From Streptomyces longhuiensis (GTDB lineage Bacteria; Actinomycetota; Actinomycetes; Streptomycetales; Streptomycetaceae), in contig NZ_CP085173.1 in NCBI RefSeq assembly GCF_020616555.1, positions 4,914,001 through 4,978,000 of the forward strand: a stretch of 64,000 bases of DNA. Direction: 5' to 3'. The translations under genes were made by a program, and so were the position numbers. Numbering within the stretch: the stretch's first letter is position 1; each line of letters begins with the position of its first letter. The notes under the pieces were generated by a model. The model did not search any database and was not told where the DNA came from. It was given only the letters and a program-made list of their open reading frames with translations. Below are positions 1 to 7,952 of the stretch, piece by piece.

Positions 1-101
1 TCAACGAGCCGGAGGACGTCGACCTGTGCGTCGGCCTCGGCGTCGACGCGATCATCACGAACCGGCCCCGCGCGGTTCTGCGCCAGCTCGGGAGAGGCTA
101 A
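1..101 (+). CDS. Glycerophosphodiester phosphodiesterase family protein, C-terminal fragment
   Basis: Only the last 32 codons lie in the window; the frame opens at base 3 and ends at TAA 99-101. The tail reads NEPEDVDLCVGLGVDAIITN and then RPRAVL. It matches the C-terminal signature of GDPD enzymes (NEPED, then a Gly-Val-Asp-x-Ile-Ile-Thr-Asn-x-Pro strand), which hydrolyse glycerophosphodiesters to glycerol-3-phosphate. The catalytic His and Glu residues lie upstream of the window and cannot be checked. Family assignment is good; substrate is unknown. Confidence 0.75.
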   Translation, partial: NEPEDVDLCVGLGVDAIITNRPRAVLRQLGRG

Positions 102-165
102 ATCCGGCCATCACACTCACAGGGAGTGCTCCGGCGCGTTCGCTCCGTATTCGATCGTTACGAGT

Positions 166-180
166 GCGTCACTGAGCGTG
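166..180. promoter_or_regulatory. Candidate BldD-type operator upstream of the RsbW-like ATPase gene
   Basis: The segment holds TCACTGAGCGT (169-179). As I recall the BldD consensus (nTnACnC(A/T)GnGTnAn), it matches seven of nine fixed positions. The same 11 bases recur at 3630-3640 upstream of the prim-pol gene. It lies about 75 bases before the GTG start at 251. Assignment to BldD is inference. Confidence 0.25.
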
Positions 181-250
181 GATTGGCCGGTTTCCGGTCC
201 AGTCCATTGGGGCATTCACACCGTGGCGTGGGGCAAAGGAGGTCTCGGGG

Positions 251-802
251 GTGGCGTTGGTGGTGGCACAGGAGGTGCCCACGTCGTCGAGCATGGCCGT
301 ACCCCATGGCCCTGCGGGCGTGGGCGAAGCAAGGCACCGGATGCGTGATCAGCTGCGCGTCGGCGGGGTCTCGGAAGCGGTCATCGACGATGCCGTACTG
401 ATCCTGTCGGAACTGCTGAGCAACGCCTGCCGGCACGGCAGGCCGCTGGGCGACGACTTGGCCGGGGACGGCGACGTCCGGGCCGCTTGGAGGGTCGACG
501 CGCGGGGCTGTCTCACCGTCGAGGTGACGGACGGTGGTGGTCCGACCCGTCCGGTTCCGGCCACGCCCTCGGTCACCGCGCACGGCGGCCGCGGGCTCAA
601 CATCATCTCGGCGCTCGCCGACGACTGGGGCGTACGTGACGACGCCCCCGGAGAAGTCACCGTCTGGGTGGTCGTGCACAAGGACGTGCGCTCCGAAGCC
701 GGAACACAGGGGCAGGGCAACTTCGCTACGCGCGTGGCGAGCCGCGCGCCCGCGGGCATGTCGAACCTCGATTTCGCGGACGCCTTCGAGGACTTGGGCT
801 GA
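251..802 (+). CDS. ATP-binding protein, anti-sigma/RsbW-like HATPase
   Basis: A 183-residue protein with one GHKL ATPase fold. An N-box-like ELLSNACRHG lies near residues 53-62 and a G-box-like GGRGLNIISA near residues 115-124. Streptomyces has many such single-domain proteins. Characterised relatives bind sigma factors or anti-anti-sigma proteins and can phosphorylate the latter, but the partner here is unknown. The GTG start at 251 is preceded by AAAGGAGGT (235-243) at good spacing. The nearest SpoIIE-type phosphatase gene is at 4021, so a partner-switching link is possible but not shown. Confidence 0.85.
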   Translation: MALVVAQEVPTSSSMAVPHGPAGVGEARHRMRDQLRVGGVSEAVIDDAVLILSELLSNACRHGRPLGDDLAGDGDVRAAWRVDARGCLTVEVTDGGGPTRPVPATPSVTAHGGRGLNIISALADDWGVRDDAPGEVTVWVVVHKDVRSEAGTQGQGNFATRVASRAPAGMSNLDFADAFEDLG

Positions 803-859
803 ATCCGGCTCCGGCCCGGCGGCCCGGGCCTGATCCCCGTTCCCGGCCGTACGAGGGGC

Positions 860-865
860 TAGGCT
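860..865 (+). promoter_or_regulatory. Candidate -10 element (TAGGCT) for the DUF5926 gene
   Basis: TAGGCT fits the TANNNT -10 pattern of Streptomyces housekeeping promoters. It sits 42 bases before ATG 908 and leaves room for the GGGAGA ribosome site at about 895-900. No clear -35 is visible. Confidence 0.35.
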
Positions 866-907
866 CGCGCCCGTACGTACGAGAGCCGTAACCGGGAGAC
901 ACCCAAG

Positions 908-1870
908 ATGGCCAAGAAGCGCCCCCAGACCAAGGGCAAGTCGCACGTCAGCAGCGGGGAGATCCCGGTCGTCGGCGCCCGTGAGCCCTGCCCCTGCGGG
1001 AGCGGCCGCCGGTACAAGGCCTGCCACGGCCGTGCCGCCGCGCACGCCGTGACCGAGCTGGTGCAGCGCCCGTTCGAGGGCCTCGCGGGAGAGGGCGACT
1101 GGATCGCGCTGCGCGAGCTGGTGCCCGCCGCGACGGTGCGGCTCACCCTCAAGGAGAGCCTGCCGGACGACGTTCCGTCCGTGACACTCGCGACGGTGCT
1201 GCCGATGGCATGGCCCGCACTGCGCCGCGACGACGGCTCGGTCCTGCTCGGCCTGCAGAACGACACCTCGTCGGGCGACCTGAGCCGTGACCTCGCCGAC
1301 ACTCTTCAGCGCGCGCTCACCGCCGAGCCCGGTACACCGGTGCAGGCGCGCCGCGCACCCGCCGACGGCCCGCGTCTGCAGGACCTGCTCGACCCCTCTG
1401 CCGCCTTCGAGCCGGTCGTACACACGGGATTCGAGTTCTGGGTGCCGGACTCGCAGAACGCGAGCCCGGAGGTCGCCGCTTCCCTGGAGCGGGCCAACGC
1501 GGCCGCCATCCCGACCGTGAAGCTGTCCGGTGTCGACGGCGCGTACTGGTGCGAGACGCCCGACAAGAACCACCTGCGCTGGGTCATGCCGCACCCCGAG
1601 GAGCAGTTGCTCGACGCGCTCGCCCGGCTGCACGCGGCCGGCACGTCCTCGCTCGGCGAGGGCACGCGCCTGGTCGGCTCGTTCCGCGCGCACGGTCTGA
1701 CCGTTCCCGTCTGGGACCTGCCCACCGGGATGAGCGCCGAGGATGTCGAGAAGCCGGCGGCCGAGTTCGCCGAGCGGCTCGCCACGGCGCTCGACTCCGC
1801 GGCGCCACTGACCGTCGAGGAGCGCAAGGCACGCGGCGGCCTCACCAATCGACAGGTGACGCTCAGCTGA
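908..1870 (+). CDS. DUF5926 family protein with N-terminal SEC-C zinc motif
   Basis: A 320-residue protein. After a basic start (MAKKRPQTKGK) it carries EPCPCGSGRRYKACHG at about residues 31-46, the Cys-x-Cys-(x8)-Cys-His zinc site of the SEC-C motif found in SecA tails and many proteins of unknown role. The rest corresponds to the actinobacterial DUF5926 family with no recognised catalytic motif. ATG 908 is preceded by GGGAGA. It is monocistronic; the next gene is convergent and a strong hairpin follows at 2005-2042. Function unknown; nucleic-acid or ribosome contact via the zinc motif is only a guess. Confidence 0.85.
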   Translation: MAKKRPQTKGKSHVSSGEIPVVGAREPCPCGSGRRYKACHGRAAAHAVTELVQRPFEGLAGEGDWIALRELVPAATVRLTLKESLPDDVPSVTLATVLPMAWPALRRDDGSVLLGLQNDTSSGDLSRDLADTLQRALTAEPGTPVQARRAPADGPRLQDLLDPSAAFEPVVHTGFEFWVPDSQNASPEVAASLERANAAAIPTVKLSGVDGAYWCETPDKNHLRWVMPHPEEQLLDALARLHAAGTSSLGEGTRLVGSFRAHGLTVPVWDLPTGMSAEDVEKPAAEFAERLATALDSAAPLTVEERKARGGLTNRQVTLS

Positions 1871-1957
1871 CCGACCGGTCAGCCACAGGGAGCCCTCGGA
1901 ACGGGTGACTCCGGTCACAACTCCCCGTAGCGGCAGGTAAATCCGCATACGAATAGC

Positions 1958-2050
1958 CGAGATCGAATTTGCTAACGGCCGATCTCTTGTTACCGTTCGA
2001 GTAGCCCGGTTGCTGGTGCATCCCCCGTCGCCAGCAACCGGGTCCTTGTT
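1958..2050 (+). ncRNA. Candidate small RNA ending in a terminator (low confidence)
   Basis: Two hairpins stand side by side between convergent genes. The first has arms GAGATCG (1960-1966) and CGATCTC (1980-1986). The second is the perfect 12-bp stem at 2005-2042 followed by TCCTTGTTTT. They could be an independent small transcript or simply the 3' end of the DUF5926 mRNA. No promoter is clear. Confidence 0.25.
2005..2042. terminator. Intrinsic terminator between convergent genes
   Basis: Perfect 12-bp stem CCCGGTTGCTGG / CCAGCAACCGGG with a 14-base loop, followed by TCCTTGTTTT. It lies between the DUF5926 gene (ends 1870) and the minus-strand secreted protein gene (ends 2099) and could serve both directions. 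Confidence 0.75.
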
Positions 2051-2098
2051 TTCCGGGACATCCCCGTGGGCCCGCGCCCGGGAAATCGTCCCGCTCGC

Positions 2099-2812
2099 TC
2101 AGCGTCCGGCCGACGTCGGCGCGTTGCTTCCCGACCTGAGCAGCAGCGGCCCCTCGTCACCGGCTCCCGCGAACTCCGCCACCGCCGCGTAGTCGCTCGC
2201 CTCACCCGAAGTACGCTCCCGCGGCGTGTCACACGTCCCCGGTTCGTCCTGAGCACCCACCGCACAGTGCATCTGTACGGTGCGGCCTCCCGGCGCCATC
2301 AGGGTCAGCACGGAACTCAGCGGCCCCCCTGTCGCGTTCCGGTAGTAGGTCCTCGCCCACGTGTCCCGCCCCTGGGTCAGTACGCAGGTCTGCGCCTCGA
2401 TGCCGTCGGGAGAGGCGAGTTCGGGTCCGCACCGTGCCTTCGTGGCGATGCCTGGACCGTCGAGGGCAGAGGTGCCCGGCGGCCGCTTGTGGGACCGGCG
2501 CGCCTTGCCGGCCGCATCCGACGCTGCCGCATCCGCTGCTGCCGCATCCGACGCCGCGGTGTCCGCCGGGTCGTTCGTGCCAGGTTTGTCGTCGACCTTG
2601 TCGGCGATGCTCACTCGGCCGGCGTCACCGGCGGGCAGTTCGCCGGAGTTGCGGCTGTCCTCCGCGGAGGTGTCGCCGATGGGGCCCGCGGACGCGCCCG
2701 CCAGCGGGAGGAGAACGGTCAGGATCACGACCGCGAGAAGACCGAGCAGACGGAGGCGCGAATGGGGTCTCCCCTGCTCGAGGCCGGTCGAGAGCCTGGG
2801 GAAGGAGGGCAT
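2099..2812 (-). CDS. Hypothetical secreted or membrane-anchored protein
   Basis: 237 residues from ATG 2812; a GTG at 2842 would add ten residues. A basic start (HSRLR) and a hydrophobic stretch (LLGLLAVVILTVLLPLAG) followed by ASA look like a signal peptide or anchor. Residues about 80-110 are an Ala/Asp-rich low-complexity stretch made by near-repeats of GCCGCATCCGACGCT in the DNA (about 2515-2565). The C-terminal part has three cysteines (CGPELAS, QTCVLT, MHCAVG) and may be a small extracellular domain. The first ~15 codons coincide with a palindromic element (see repeat at 2771-2812), so the true start is uncertain. No family recognised. Confidence 0.6.
   Translation of the reverse strand: MPSFPRLSTGLEQGRPHSRLRLLGLLAVVILTVLLPLAGASAGPIGDTSAEDSRNSGELPAGDAGRVSIADKVDDKPGTNDPADTAASDAAAADAAASDAAGKARRSHKRPPGTSALDGPGIATKARCGPELASPDGIEAQTCVLTQGRDTWARTYYRNATGGPLSSVLTLMAPGGRTVQMHCAVGAQDEPGTCDTPRERTSGEASDYAAVAEFAGAGDEGPLLLRSGSNAPTSAGR
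2771..2812. repeat. Dispersed Streptomyces-type palindromic element overlapping a gene start
   Basis: The plus strand reads GTCTCCCCTGCTCGAG, then GCCGGTCGAGAGCCTGGGGA. This resembles a short element I recall seeing in many Streptomyces intergenic regions (CCCTGCTCGAGC, a short loop, GAGAGCTTGGGGA). Here it falls within the N-terminal codons of the minus-strand secreted protein. Assignment rests on memory of the motif. Confidence 0.4.
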
Positions 2813-2867
2813 GCGCCGAAGATATCGGCGCCGCCCCTTCACTTCCCCCGCCGCGCGCCCAATTCCT

Positions 2868-3563
2868 TTACAACTCGGGCGCGCTCACACCCGTACGAGT
2901 GAGGGCATCCACCACCGCGTCCACCACGGCCTCCACATCGGGCACCCAGGGCGCCGCGGAGCCGGGCAGCGGGGCACGCTCCCAGCGGACCTGGCCGAGG
3001 CCGGTGTCGGACGGAGGCAGTGCCATATAACCGCCCTCGCCGTGGAAGCGCAGGGAGCCCGGCACCCAGTCCTGGGCGTACAGGAGCTCGCCCAGCTGCT
3101 CCATGGAGTAGGGCGCCACCAGGATGAAGAGACGATCCCTCGTGGCCACGACCGGGCCGAGCCTGATGTCCGTACGGTCGAGTGCCTTGAGGGCGCGGGC
3201 TCCGGCGACCGAGGGGAGGCTCACGGCACAGGGGGCGCGGCCGCCGCTCGCGCCCGCACCGGCCCCCGTGGCCAGCACGATCGGCGCGGCCGGACGGTTG
3301 GTCCACCACCAGCGGATCATGCGCTCGTCCGTGGTCGCGGCGAGCAGTCCCGGGTCGAAGGGGTGCGCGCCGGGCACCGTGCACTCCGGGTCGGGGCAGG
3401 CGCAGCTGACGCCGTCACGGCGCCCCGCTCCTACGAGCCCCACGCCCGGGAGCACGGGCCACTGCCATGCGGTCGCGAAGGTCAGGGCCGCGCTGAACTG
3501 ATCAGACTTCCCGTTGTTTCGCCTGGACAGGAGCCTGCGTCGCCTTCCGAGGATCTCGCGCAT
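2868..3563 (-). CDS. Small bifunctional DNA primase/polymerase (prim-pol) domain protein
   Basis: A 231-residue protein from ATG 3563 with ribosome site AAAGGAA. It resembles the prim-pol family found in Streptomyces as a free-standing protein: an N-terminal ALTFATAWQWPVLPG strand, a Cys cluster (CACPDPECTVPGAHP, about residues 54-68), RWWWTNRPAAPIVLATG (about 84-100), and a C-terminal domain. Prim-pol enzymes make primers or extend DNA, but the acidic catalytic residues are not obvious, so the label is by family resemblance only. It is divergent from the SpoIIE phosphatase gene. Confidence 0.65.
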   Translation of the reverse strand: MREILGRRRRLLSRRNNGKSDQFSAALTFATAWQWPVLPGVGLVGAGRRDGVSCACPDPECTVPGAHPFDPGLLAATTDERMIRWWWTNRPAAPIVLATGAGAGASGGRAPCAVSLPSVAGARALKALDRTDIRLGPVVATRDRLFILVAPYSMEQLGELLYAQDWVPGSLRFHGEGGYMALPPSDTGLGQVRWERAPLPGSAAPWVPDVEAVVDAVVDALTRTGVSAPEL

Positions 3564-4020
3564 GAGCGCTCGTTCCTTTCCGTAGACCGAAGAGAACGCT
3601 GTGGGCCATCACACCATGTGTCGATCACTTCACTGAGCGTACGTACCGGGAGCGCCGCACCCCAGACTTGAGCAGGGGAACCCCTATTGTCCGAGCGCCG
3701 GCCGCGTACTTGAAAAGCCTGGCGTGGGGTGGCGGCGCCTGGCGTTTGCCGTCGCGCGCCTTACTCGCCGTCTCCGCCACGGGAGGATGGGGCACGGTCG
3801 TCGGTGGTTAAGACGCCCGGGTCCGTCACCAGGTTCCGGGTCGATCCCAACTGCTCCTGGCCTTCACCGAGTACGTACCCATCACGACCGCTGTGACGCT
3901 CTGTCGAACAATGCCAGTCGACCGCAATATGCCCTTACCCGCGGCACTTTTTGGCCAAGTTCGATCAGAGATCACTAATGCCGCACAGGCCTCCTGGACA
4001 CCAGGAATCCCAGCAGGACA
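3564..4020. other. Divergent intergenic region, prim-pol / SpoIIE phosphatase
   Basis: 457 bases without a convincing gene. It holds promoters for both directions, one BldD-like site (TCACTGAGCGT, 3630-3640), a GTACGTACC repeat (3640-3648; a related copy near 3873), and a relatively AT-richer patch before 4021. No hairpin of terminator strength was seen. Confidence 0.5.
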
Positions 4021-5544
4021 ATGCTGGACATCCCCTCATCAGTGCGTGTAGATGTGGAAGCACTGCTGGCGGCGCAGAATCACATGGGGGTTTGCGATGC
4101 TATTGAGCAATACGCACCGGTCGGAAAGCCGGACACCATGACGGCCCCGCACTTTCCGAAAGTGGCTGGAATCGATTCAACGGTTCCCCCACCGGCACAC
4201 ACTGTCGCGCCCGCGTCACCCGCGCCCGCGCCCCCTTCCTCCTCCGGAGCGCCCGCAGCCCCCGAAGCCCCCGGAGCGCTGATCCAGGACCGGCTCGCCG
4301 GCTGGGTCTCCGACCTCACCACGCTGCACGAACTCACCGAGCGTCTGGCCAGGACGGCCGTCATGGACGACGCCCTGCACGAGGTGCTCCGCGCCGGTGC
4401 CGCGCTCGTCGGCGCGCGCCGCGGACTCGTCGTCCTGGAGCCCGCCGACGGCCTGGGTCCGGACACCACCGTGGGGCTCGGCCTCGCCCGCGCCGACCTC
4501 GGCCACATCGAGACGGTGCCGCGCGGCGCGACCTCGTACGGAAGGATCCTCGACCGCACGGACGGGACCGGCGAGCCCGAGGTGCACGCGGATCTGCTGT
4601 CCGAGGACGGGCTCGACCCGCGTCACCGCGAGGTCGCCGCCCGGCTCGGCTACGCGGCGAGCTTCGCGCTGCCCCTCGCGACGGAGGCGGCGGGCCGGCT
4701 CGGCGCCGCGGTGTGGCTCTACGACGAGCCCGCCGAGCCCGTCGAACGCCAGCGCCACCTGGTCGGTCTGTACACGCGCTACGCCACCGAACACCTCGCG
4801 CGCCTGCTCGAACTGGAGCGGGCGCGCACCAAGTCCCGCACCATCGCGGAGGAGTTGCTGCCGCCGCGGCTCCCGCGGGTCGCGGGCGTCCAGCTCGCCG
4901 CCCGGCACCGCACGGGCCCGCGAGGCGGCGGCGACTGGTACGACGCGCTGCCGCTGCCCGAGGGCGCGCTCGGCCTCACCGTCGGCTCCGTCACCGGCTC
5001 CGGGGCGAGCGCCGTCGCCGCGATGGGCCGGCTCAGGGCCAGCCTGCGGGCGTACGCGGTGATGGAGGGCGAGGACCCCGTCGCCGTCCTGTCCGATCTG
5101 GAGCTGCTGCTCCGGCTGACCGAGCCCGCGCGCAGCGCCACCGCCCTCTTCGCGTACTGCGAGCCCGCCCTGCGCAAGGTCGTCCTGGCCGGGGCCGGGC
5201 ACAGCCCGCCGCTGGTGATCGGCGAGAGACGCACCGAGTTCGTGGAGACGTCGCTGTCCGCGCCGCTCGGCATGCTGGCCTGCTGGGAGGCGCCGAGCGT
5301 CGAGTTCAGCCCCGAGCCCGGCGAGACCGTGCTGCTGTACACGGACGGCCTGCTGCACCGCACCGGTGACCCGATGGACCGCGCCTTCGCCCGCCTGCAC
5401 GCGGCGGCCGCCGGCGTCCCGCGCACGATCCGCGACGACCCCGGGGCGATCGCCGACCACGTCCTGCACACCGTCCTGCCGGACGGGCTCGACGCCGCCG
5501 ACAGCGACGAGGACGTCGTGCTGCTCGCCGCGCGCTTCGAGTGA
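4021..5544 (+). CDS. GAF domain-containing SpoIIE/PP2C-type phosphatase, degenerate active-site motif
   Basis: A 507-residue protein: an N-terminal stretch, a Pro/Ala-rich linker (about 55-85), a GAF-like domain (about 95-265), then a SpoIIE-like PP2C domain (about 280-507). Metal motifs visible are GGGDWYDA (302-309), LYTDG (about 439-443) and DEDVV near the C-terminus. The usual GDVxGHG motif is replaced by V321-G-S-V-T-G-S-G328, so a normally conserved Asp is Ser323. Family members dephosphorylate anti-anti-sigma proteins in partner switching; this one may be weak or inactive. ATG 4021 follows CAGCAGGACA. Confidence 0.85.
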   Translation: MLDIPSSVRVDVEALLAAQNHMGVCDAIEQYAPVGKPDTMTAPHFPKVAGIDSTVPPPAHTVAPASPAPAPPSSSGAPAAPEAPGALIQDRLAGWVSDLTTLHELTERLARTAVMDDALHEVLRAGAALVGARRGLVVLEPADGLGPDTTVGLGLARADLGHIETVPRGATSYGRILDRTDGTGEPEVHADLLSEDGLDPRHREVAARLGYAASFALPLATEAAGRLGAAVWLYDEPAEPVERQRHLVGLYTRYATEHLARLLELERARTKSRTIAEELLPPRLPRVAGVQLAARHRTGPRGGGDWYDALPLPEGALGLTVGSVTGSGASAVAAMGRLRASLRAYAVMEGEDPVAVLSDLELLLRLTEPARSATALFAYCEPALRKVVLAGAGHSPPLVIGERRTEFVETSLSAPLGMLACWEAPSVEFSPEPGETVLLYTDGLLHRTGDPMDRAFARLHAAAAGVPRTIRDDPGAIADHVLHTVLPDGLDAADSDEDVVLLAARFE

Positions 5545-5698
5545 TTCCGGTGACCGGGGCGGTACGCCCCGTAGCCCCCGATGTAACAGGTCTTCCGGCC
5601 CTGGGCCCCCTTCCGTACGACCGTACGATGGAGGGGGTCCACCGTTGTACCCAGGCCGCACCCTTGGCCGTTCCCAGGGCCGTATCTAGGAGGAAGAC

Positions 5699-7168
5699 GT
5701 GTCGGAGGAGCTCACCCCGGAGAACCCGGAGATCTCTCAGACCGAGAGCGACGAGCCGATCAAGCAGCGCAAGAACGGCCTGTACCCGGGCGTGTCCGAC
5801 GAGCTCGCCGAGAGCATGAAGTCCGGCTGGGCCGACACGGAGCTGCACGGCCTCGAGCCGATCGCGCAGGCGTCCGAGACGGCCGCCCGCCGCGCCGCCC
5901 TCTCCGCCCGCTTCCCCGGTGAGCGCATCGTCGTCCCCGCGGGCAACCTCAAGACCCGCTCGAACGACACCGAGTACGCCTTCCGCGCCTCGACCGAGTA
6001 CGCGTACCTGACCGGCAACCAGACGGAGGACGGCGTCCTCGTCCTCGAGCCGACGGCCACCGGGCACGACGCGACGATCTACCTGCTGCCGCGCTCCGAC
6101 CGCGAGAACGGCGAGTTCTGGCTCGACGGCCAGGGCGAGCTGTGGGTCGGCCGCCGCCACTCCCTCACCGAGGCCGCGCAGGTGTACGGCGTCCCCGCCT
6201 CCGACGTCCGCGAGCTCGCCGGCAAGCTGACCGAGGCCACCGGCTCGGTCCGCGTGGTGCGCGGCCACGACGCCGGCATCGAGGCCGCCCTCACGGACAA
6301 GGTCACCCGCGAGCACGACGAAGAGCTGCGCGTCTTCCTCTCCGAGGCCCGCCTCGTGAAGGACGCCTTCGAGGTCGGCGAGCTGCAGAAGGCCGTCGAC
6401 TCGACGGTCCGCGGATTCGAGGACGTCGTGAAGGTCCTCGACAAGGCCGAGGCCACCAGCGAGCGCTACATCGAGGGCACGTTCTTCCTGCGCGCCCGCG
6501 TCGAGGGCAACGACATCGGCTACGGCTCGATCTGCGCCTCCGGCCCGCACGCCTGCACCCTGCACTGGGTCCGCAACGACGGCCCGGTCCGCTCCGGCGA
6601 CCTGCTCCTCCTGGACGCGGGCGTGGAGACGCACAGCCTCTACACCGCCGACATCACGCGCACGCTGCCGGTCAACGGCTGCTACACCGAGCTCCAGAAG
6701 AAGATCTACGACGCCGTGTACGAAGCCCAGGAGGCCGGTATCGCGGCCGTGAAGCCTGGCGCCAAGTACCGCGACTTCCACGACGCCGCGCAGCGCGTGC
6801 TCGCCGAGAAGCTCGTCGAGTGGGGCCTCGTCGAGGGCCCGGTCGAGCGCGTCCTGGAGCTCGGCCTCCAGCGCCGCTGGACGCTGCACGGCACCGGTCA
6901 CATGCTCGGCCTCGACGTCCACGACTGCGCCGTCGCGCGCACGGAGACGTACGTGGACGGCACGCTGGAGCCCGGCATGTGCCTGACCGTCGAGCCCGGT
7001 CTGTACTTCCAGGCCGACGACCTGACCGTGCCGGAGGAGTACCGCGGCATCGGTGTCCGGATCGAGGACGACATCCTCGTGACCGAGGACGGCAACCGGA
7101 ACCTCTCCGCCGGTCTGCCGCGCCGCTCGGACGAGGTCGAGGCGTGGATGGCTCAGCTCAAGGGCTGA
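5699..7168 (+). CDS. pepP: Xaa-Pro aminopeptidase (aminopeptidase P, M24B)
   Basis: A 489-residue enzyme removing N-terminal residues that precede proline. An AMP_N-type N-terminal domain (about 50-190) leads into the pita-bread M24 domain. Dimetal ligands are seen in LLDAGVETHSLYTADITRT (two Asp), HGTGHMLGLDVHD (His), LTVEPGLYF (Glu) and VRIEDDILV (Glu). The GTG start at 5699 is fixed by AGGAGG (5688-5693). Cytoplasmic; no signal peptide. Length fits actinobacterial PepP. It stands alone and ends in a terminator shared with the convergent ATPase gene. Confidence 0.93.
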   Translation: MSEELTPENPEISQTESDEPIKQRKNGLYPGVSDELAESMKSGWADTELHGLEPIAQASETAARRAALSARFPGERIVVPAGNLKTRSNDTEYAFRASTEYAYLTGNQTEDGVLVLEPTATGHDATIYLLPRSDRENGEFWLDGQGELWVGRRHSLTEAAQVYGVPASDVRELAGKLTEATGSVRVVRGHDAGIEAALTDKVTREHDEELRVFLSEARLVKDAFEVGELQKAVDSTVRGFEDVVKVLDKAEATSERYIEGTFFLRARVEGNDIGYGSICASGPHACTLHWVRNDGPVRSGDLLLLDAGVETHSLYTADITRTLPVNGCYTELQKKIYDAVYEAQEAGIAAVKPGAKYRDFHDAAQRVLAEKLVEWGLVEGPVERVLELGLQRRWTLHGTGHMLGLDVHDCAVARTETYVDGTLEPGMCLTVEPGLYFQADDLTVPEEYRGIGVRIEDDILVTEDGNRNLSAGLPRRSDEVEAWMAQLKG

Positions 7169-7209
7169 ACCACGCGCGCGTAGAAGAGACGCGACCACGC
7201 GCGCGTAGA
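7169..7209. repeat. Direct repeat of 16 bp just after pepP
   Basis: ACCACGCGCGCGTAGA occurs at 7169-7184 and 7194-7209 with a 25-bp period, directly after the pepP stop and before the terminator at 7226. Role unknown. Confidence 0.6.
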
Positions 7210-7225
7210 GGCGCGTTTGCGAAGT

Positions 7226-7254
7226 GGCCGGGCACGGCAGGACGGTGCCCGGCC
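7226..7254. terminator. Bidirectional terminator between pepP and the ATPase gene
   Basis: Perfect 10-bp stem GGCCGGGCAC / GTGCCCGGCC with a 9-base loop, placed between convergent stops at 7168 and 7275. Confidence 0.75.
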
Positions 7255-7274
7255 GCTGTCGTGTCCGGAGGGGG

Positions 7275-7736
7275 TCAGGCCGAGACGAGGGGCGCGTTCT
7301 CGCGCCACTTGAGCACCTTGTCGAAGCTGACCACCGCGCCGCCCCTGCCCGGCCTGTTGACGAAGTGGACGTGGTCCGCGAGCTCCTGGATGAGACAGAG
7401 TCCGCGGCCGTGCTCGGCGTGGTCGGGGGCGGGCTTGAGCAGGGTGGTGCCCCGGCCGCGCAGCGCCGGGAAGCCGGGACCGGAGTCGGCGACCTCGATG
7501 CGGCAGGTCTCGCCCTCGAGGTAGGCCGTGACCCGGTAGGCGCCCGCCGGATCGTCGGGGTCCGGATCGCCGCCGTGCTCGACGGCGTTGGCACACGCCT
7601 CGGTGAGCGCGACGGACAGGTCGTAGGAGATGTCCGGGTCCACGCCCGCGGTCTCCATGGTGTCGATCAGCAGGCGCCGGGCGAGCGGAACGCTCGCGGC
7701 CTCGCGGCGCAGGTGCAGAGACCACCAGATGCTCAT
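7275..7736 (-). CDS. ATP-binding protein, RsbW-like HATPase
   Basis: 153 residues from ATG 7736 (MSIWWSLHLRREAAS). A short GHKL ATPase: LTEACANAVEHG is the N box (about residues 44-55), VADSGPGFP the next motif (about 83-91), and HGRGLCLIQELAD the G box (about 110-122). Single-domain members act as anti-sigma factors or serine kinases of the RsbW/SpoIIAB type. GGAGG lies seven bases before the start. The reading frame stays open far upstream, but that extension lacks family similarity. Divergent from the membrane gene at 7953. Confidence 0.85.
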   Translation of the reverse strand: MSIWWSLHLRREAASVPLARRLLIDTMETAGVDPDISYDLSVALTEACANAVEHGGDPDPDDPAGAYRVTAYLEGETCRIEVADSGPGFPALRGRGTTLLKPAPDHAEHGRGLCLIQELADHVHFVNRPGRGGAVVSFDKVLKWRENAPLVSA

Positions 7737-7952
7737 GCTCCAGCCTCCAGGCCGCGGCTCGACATACCGATACGTATTGCCGCAACGGCCCCTGTGCAAT
7801 CGCGCGCTTCGCGTGATACCGCCCATACGGCGGACGCGCGGACCGATGACGGCGGTGTACGGAGTCGGCCGCAAGGGGGCGGGGCGGAAGATTACGGACC
7901 TTGCGGACCTGCCGTATGAGGCGGGTAAGCCCAGTGCGATGATGAGCCCGCC

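Noticed and set aside
158..1948. A 596-codon frame on the minus strand
   Set aside because: It is antisense to the RsbW-like ATPase and DUF5926 genes, which have ribosome sites and known motifs; no family similarity in the translation.
2515..2565. Short GCCGCATCC repeats as a separate element
   Set aside because: They code the Ala/Asp-rich stretch of the secreted protein in frame; read as coding repeat, not as an independent element.
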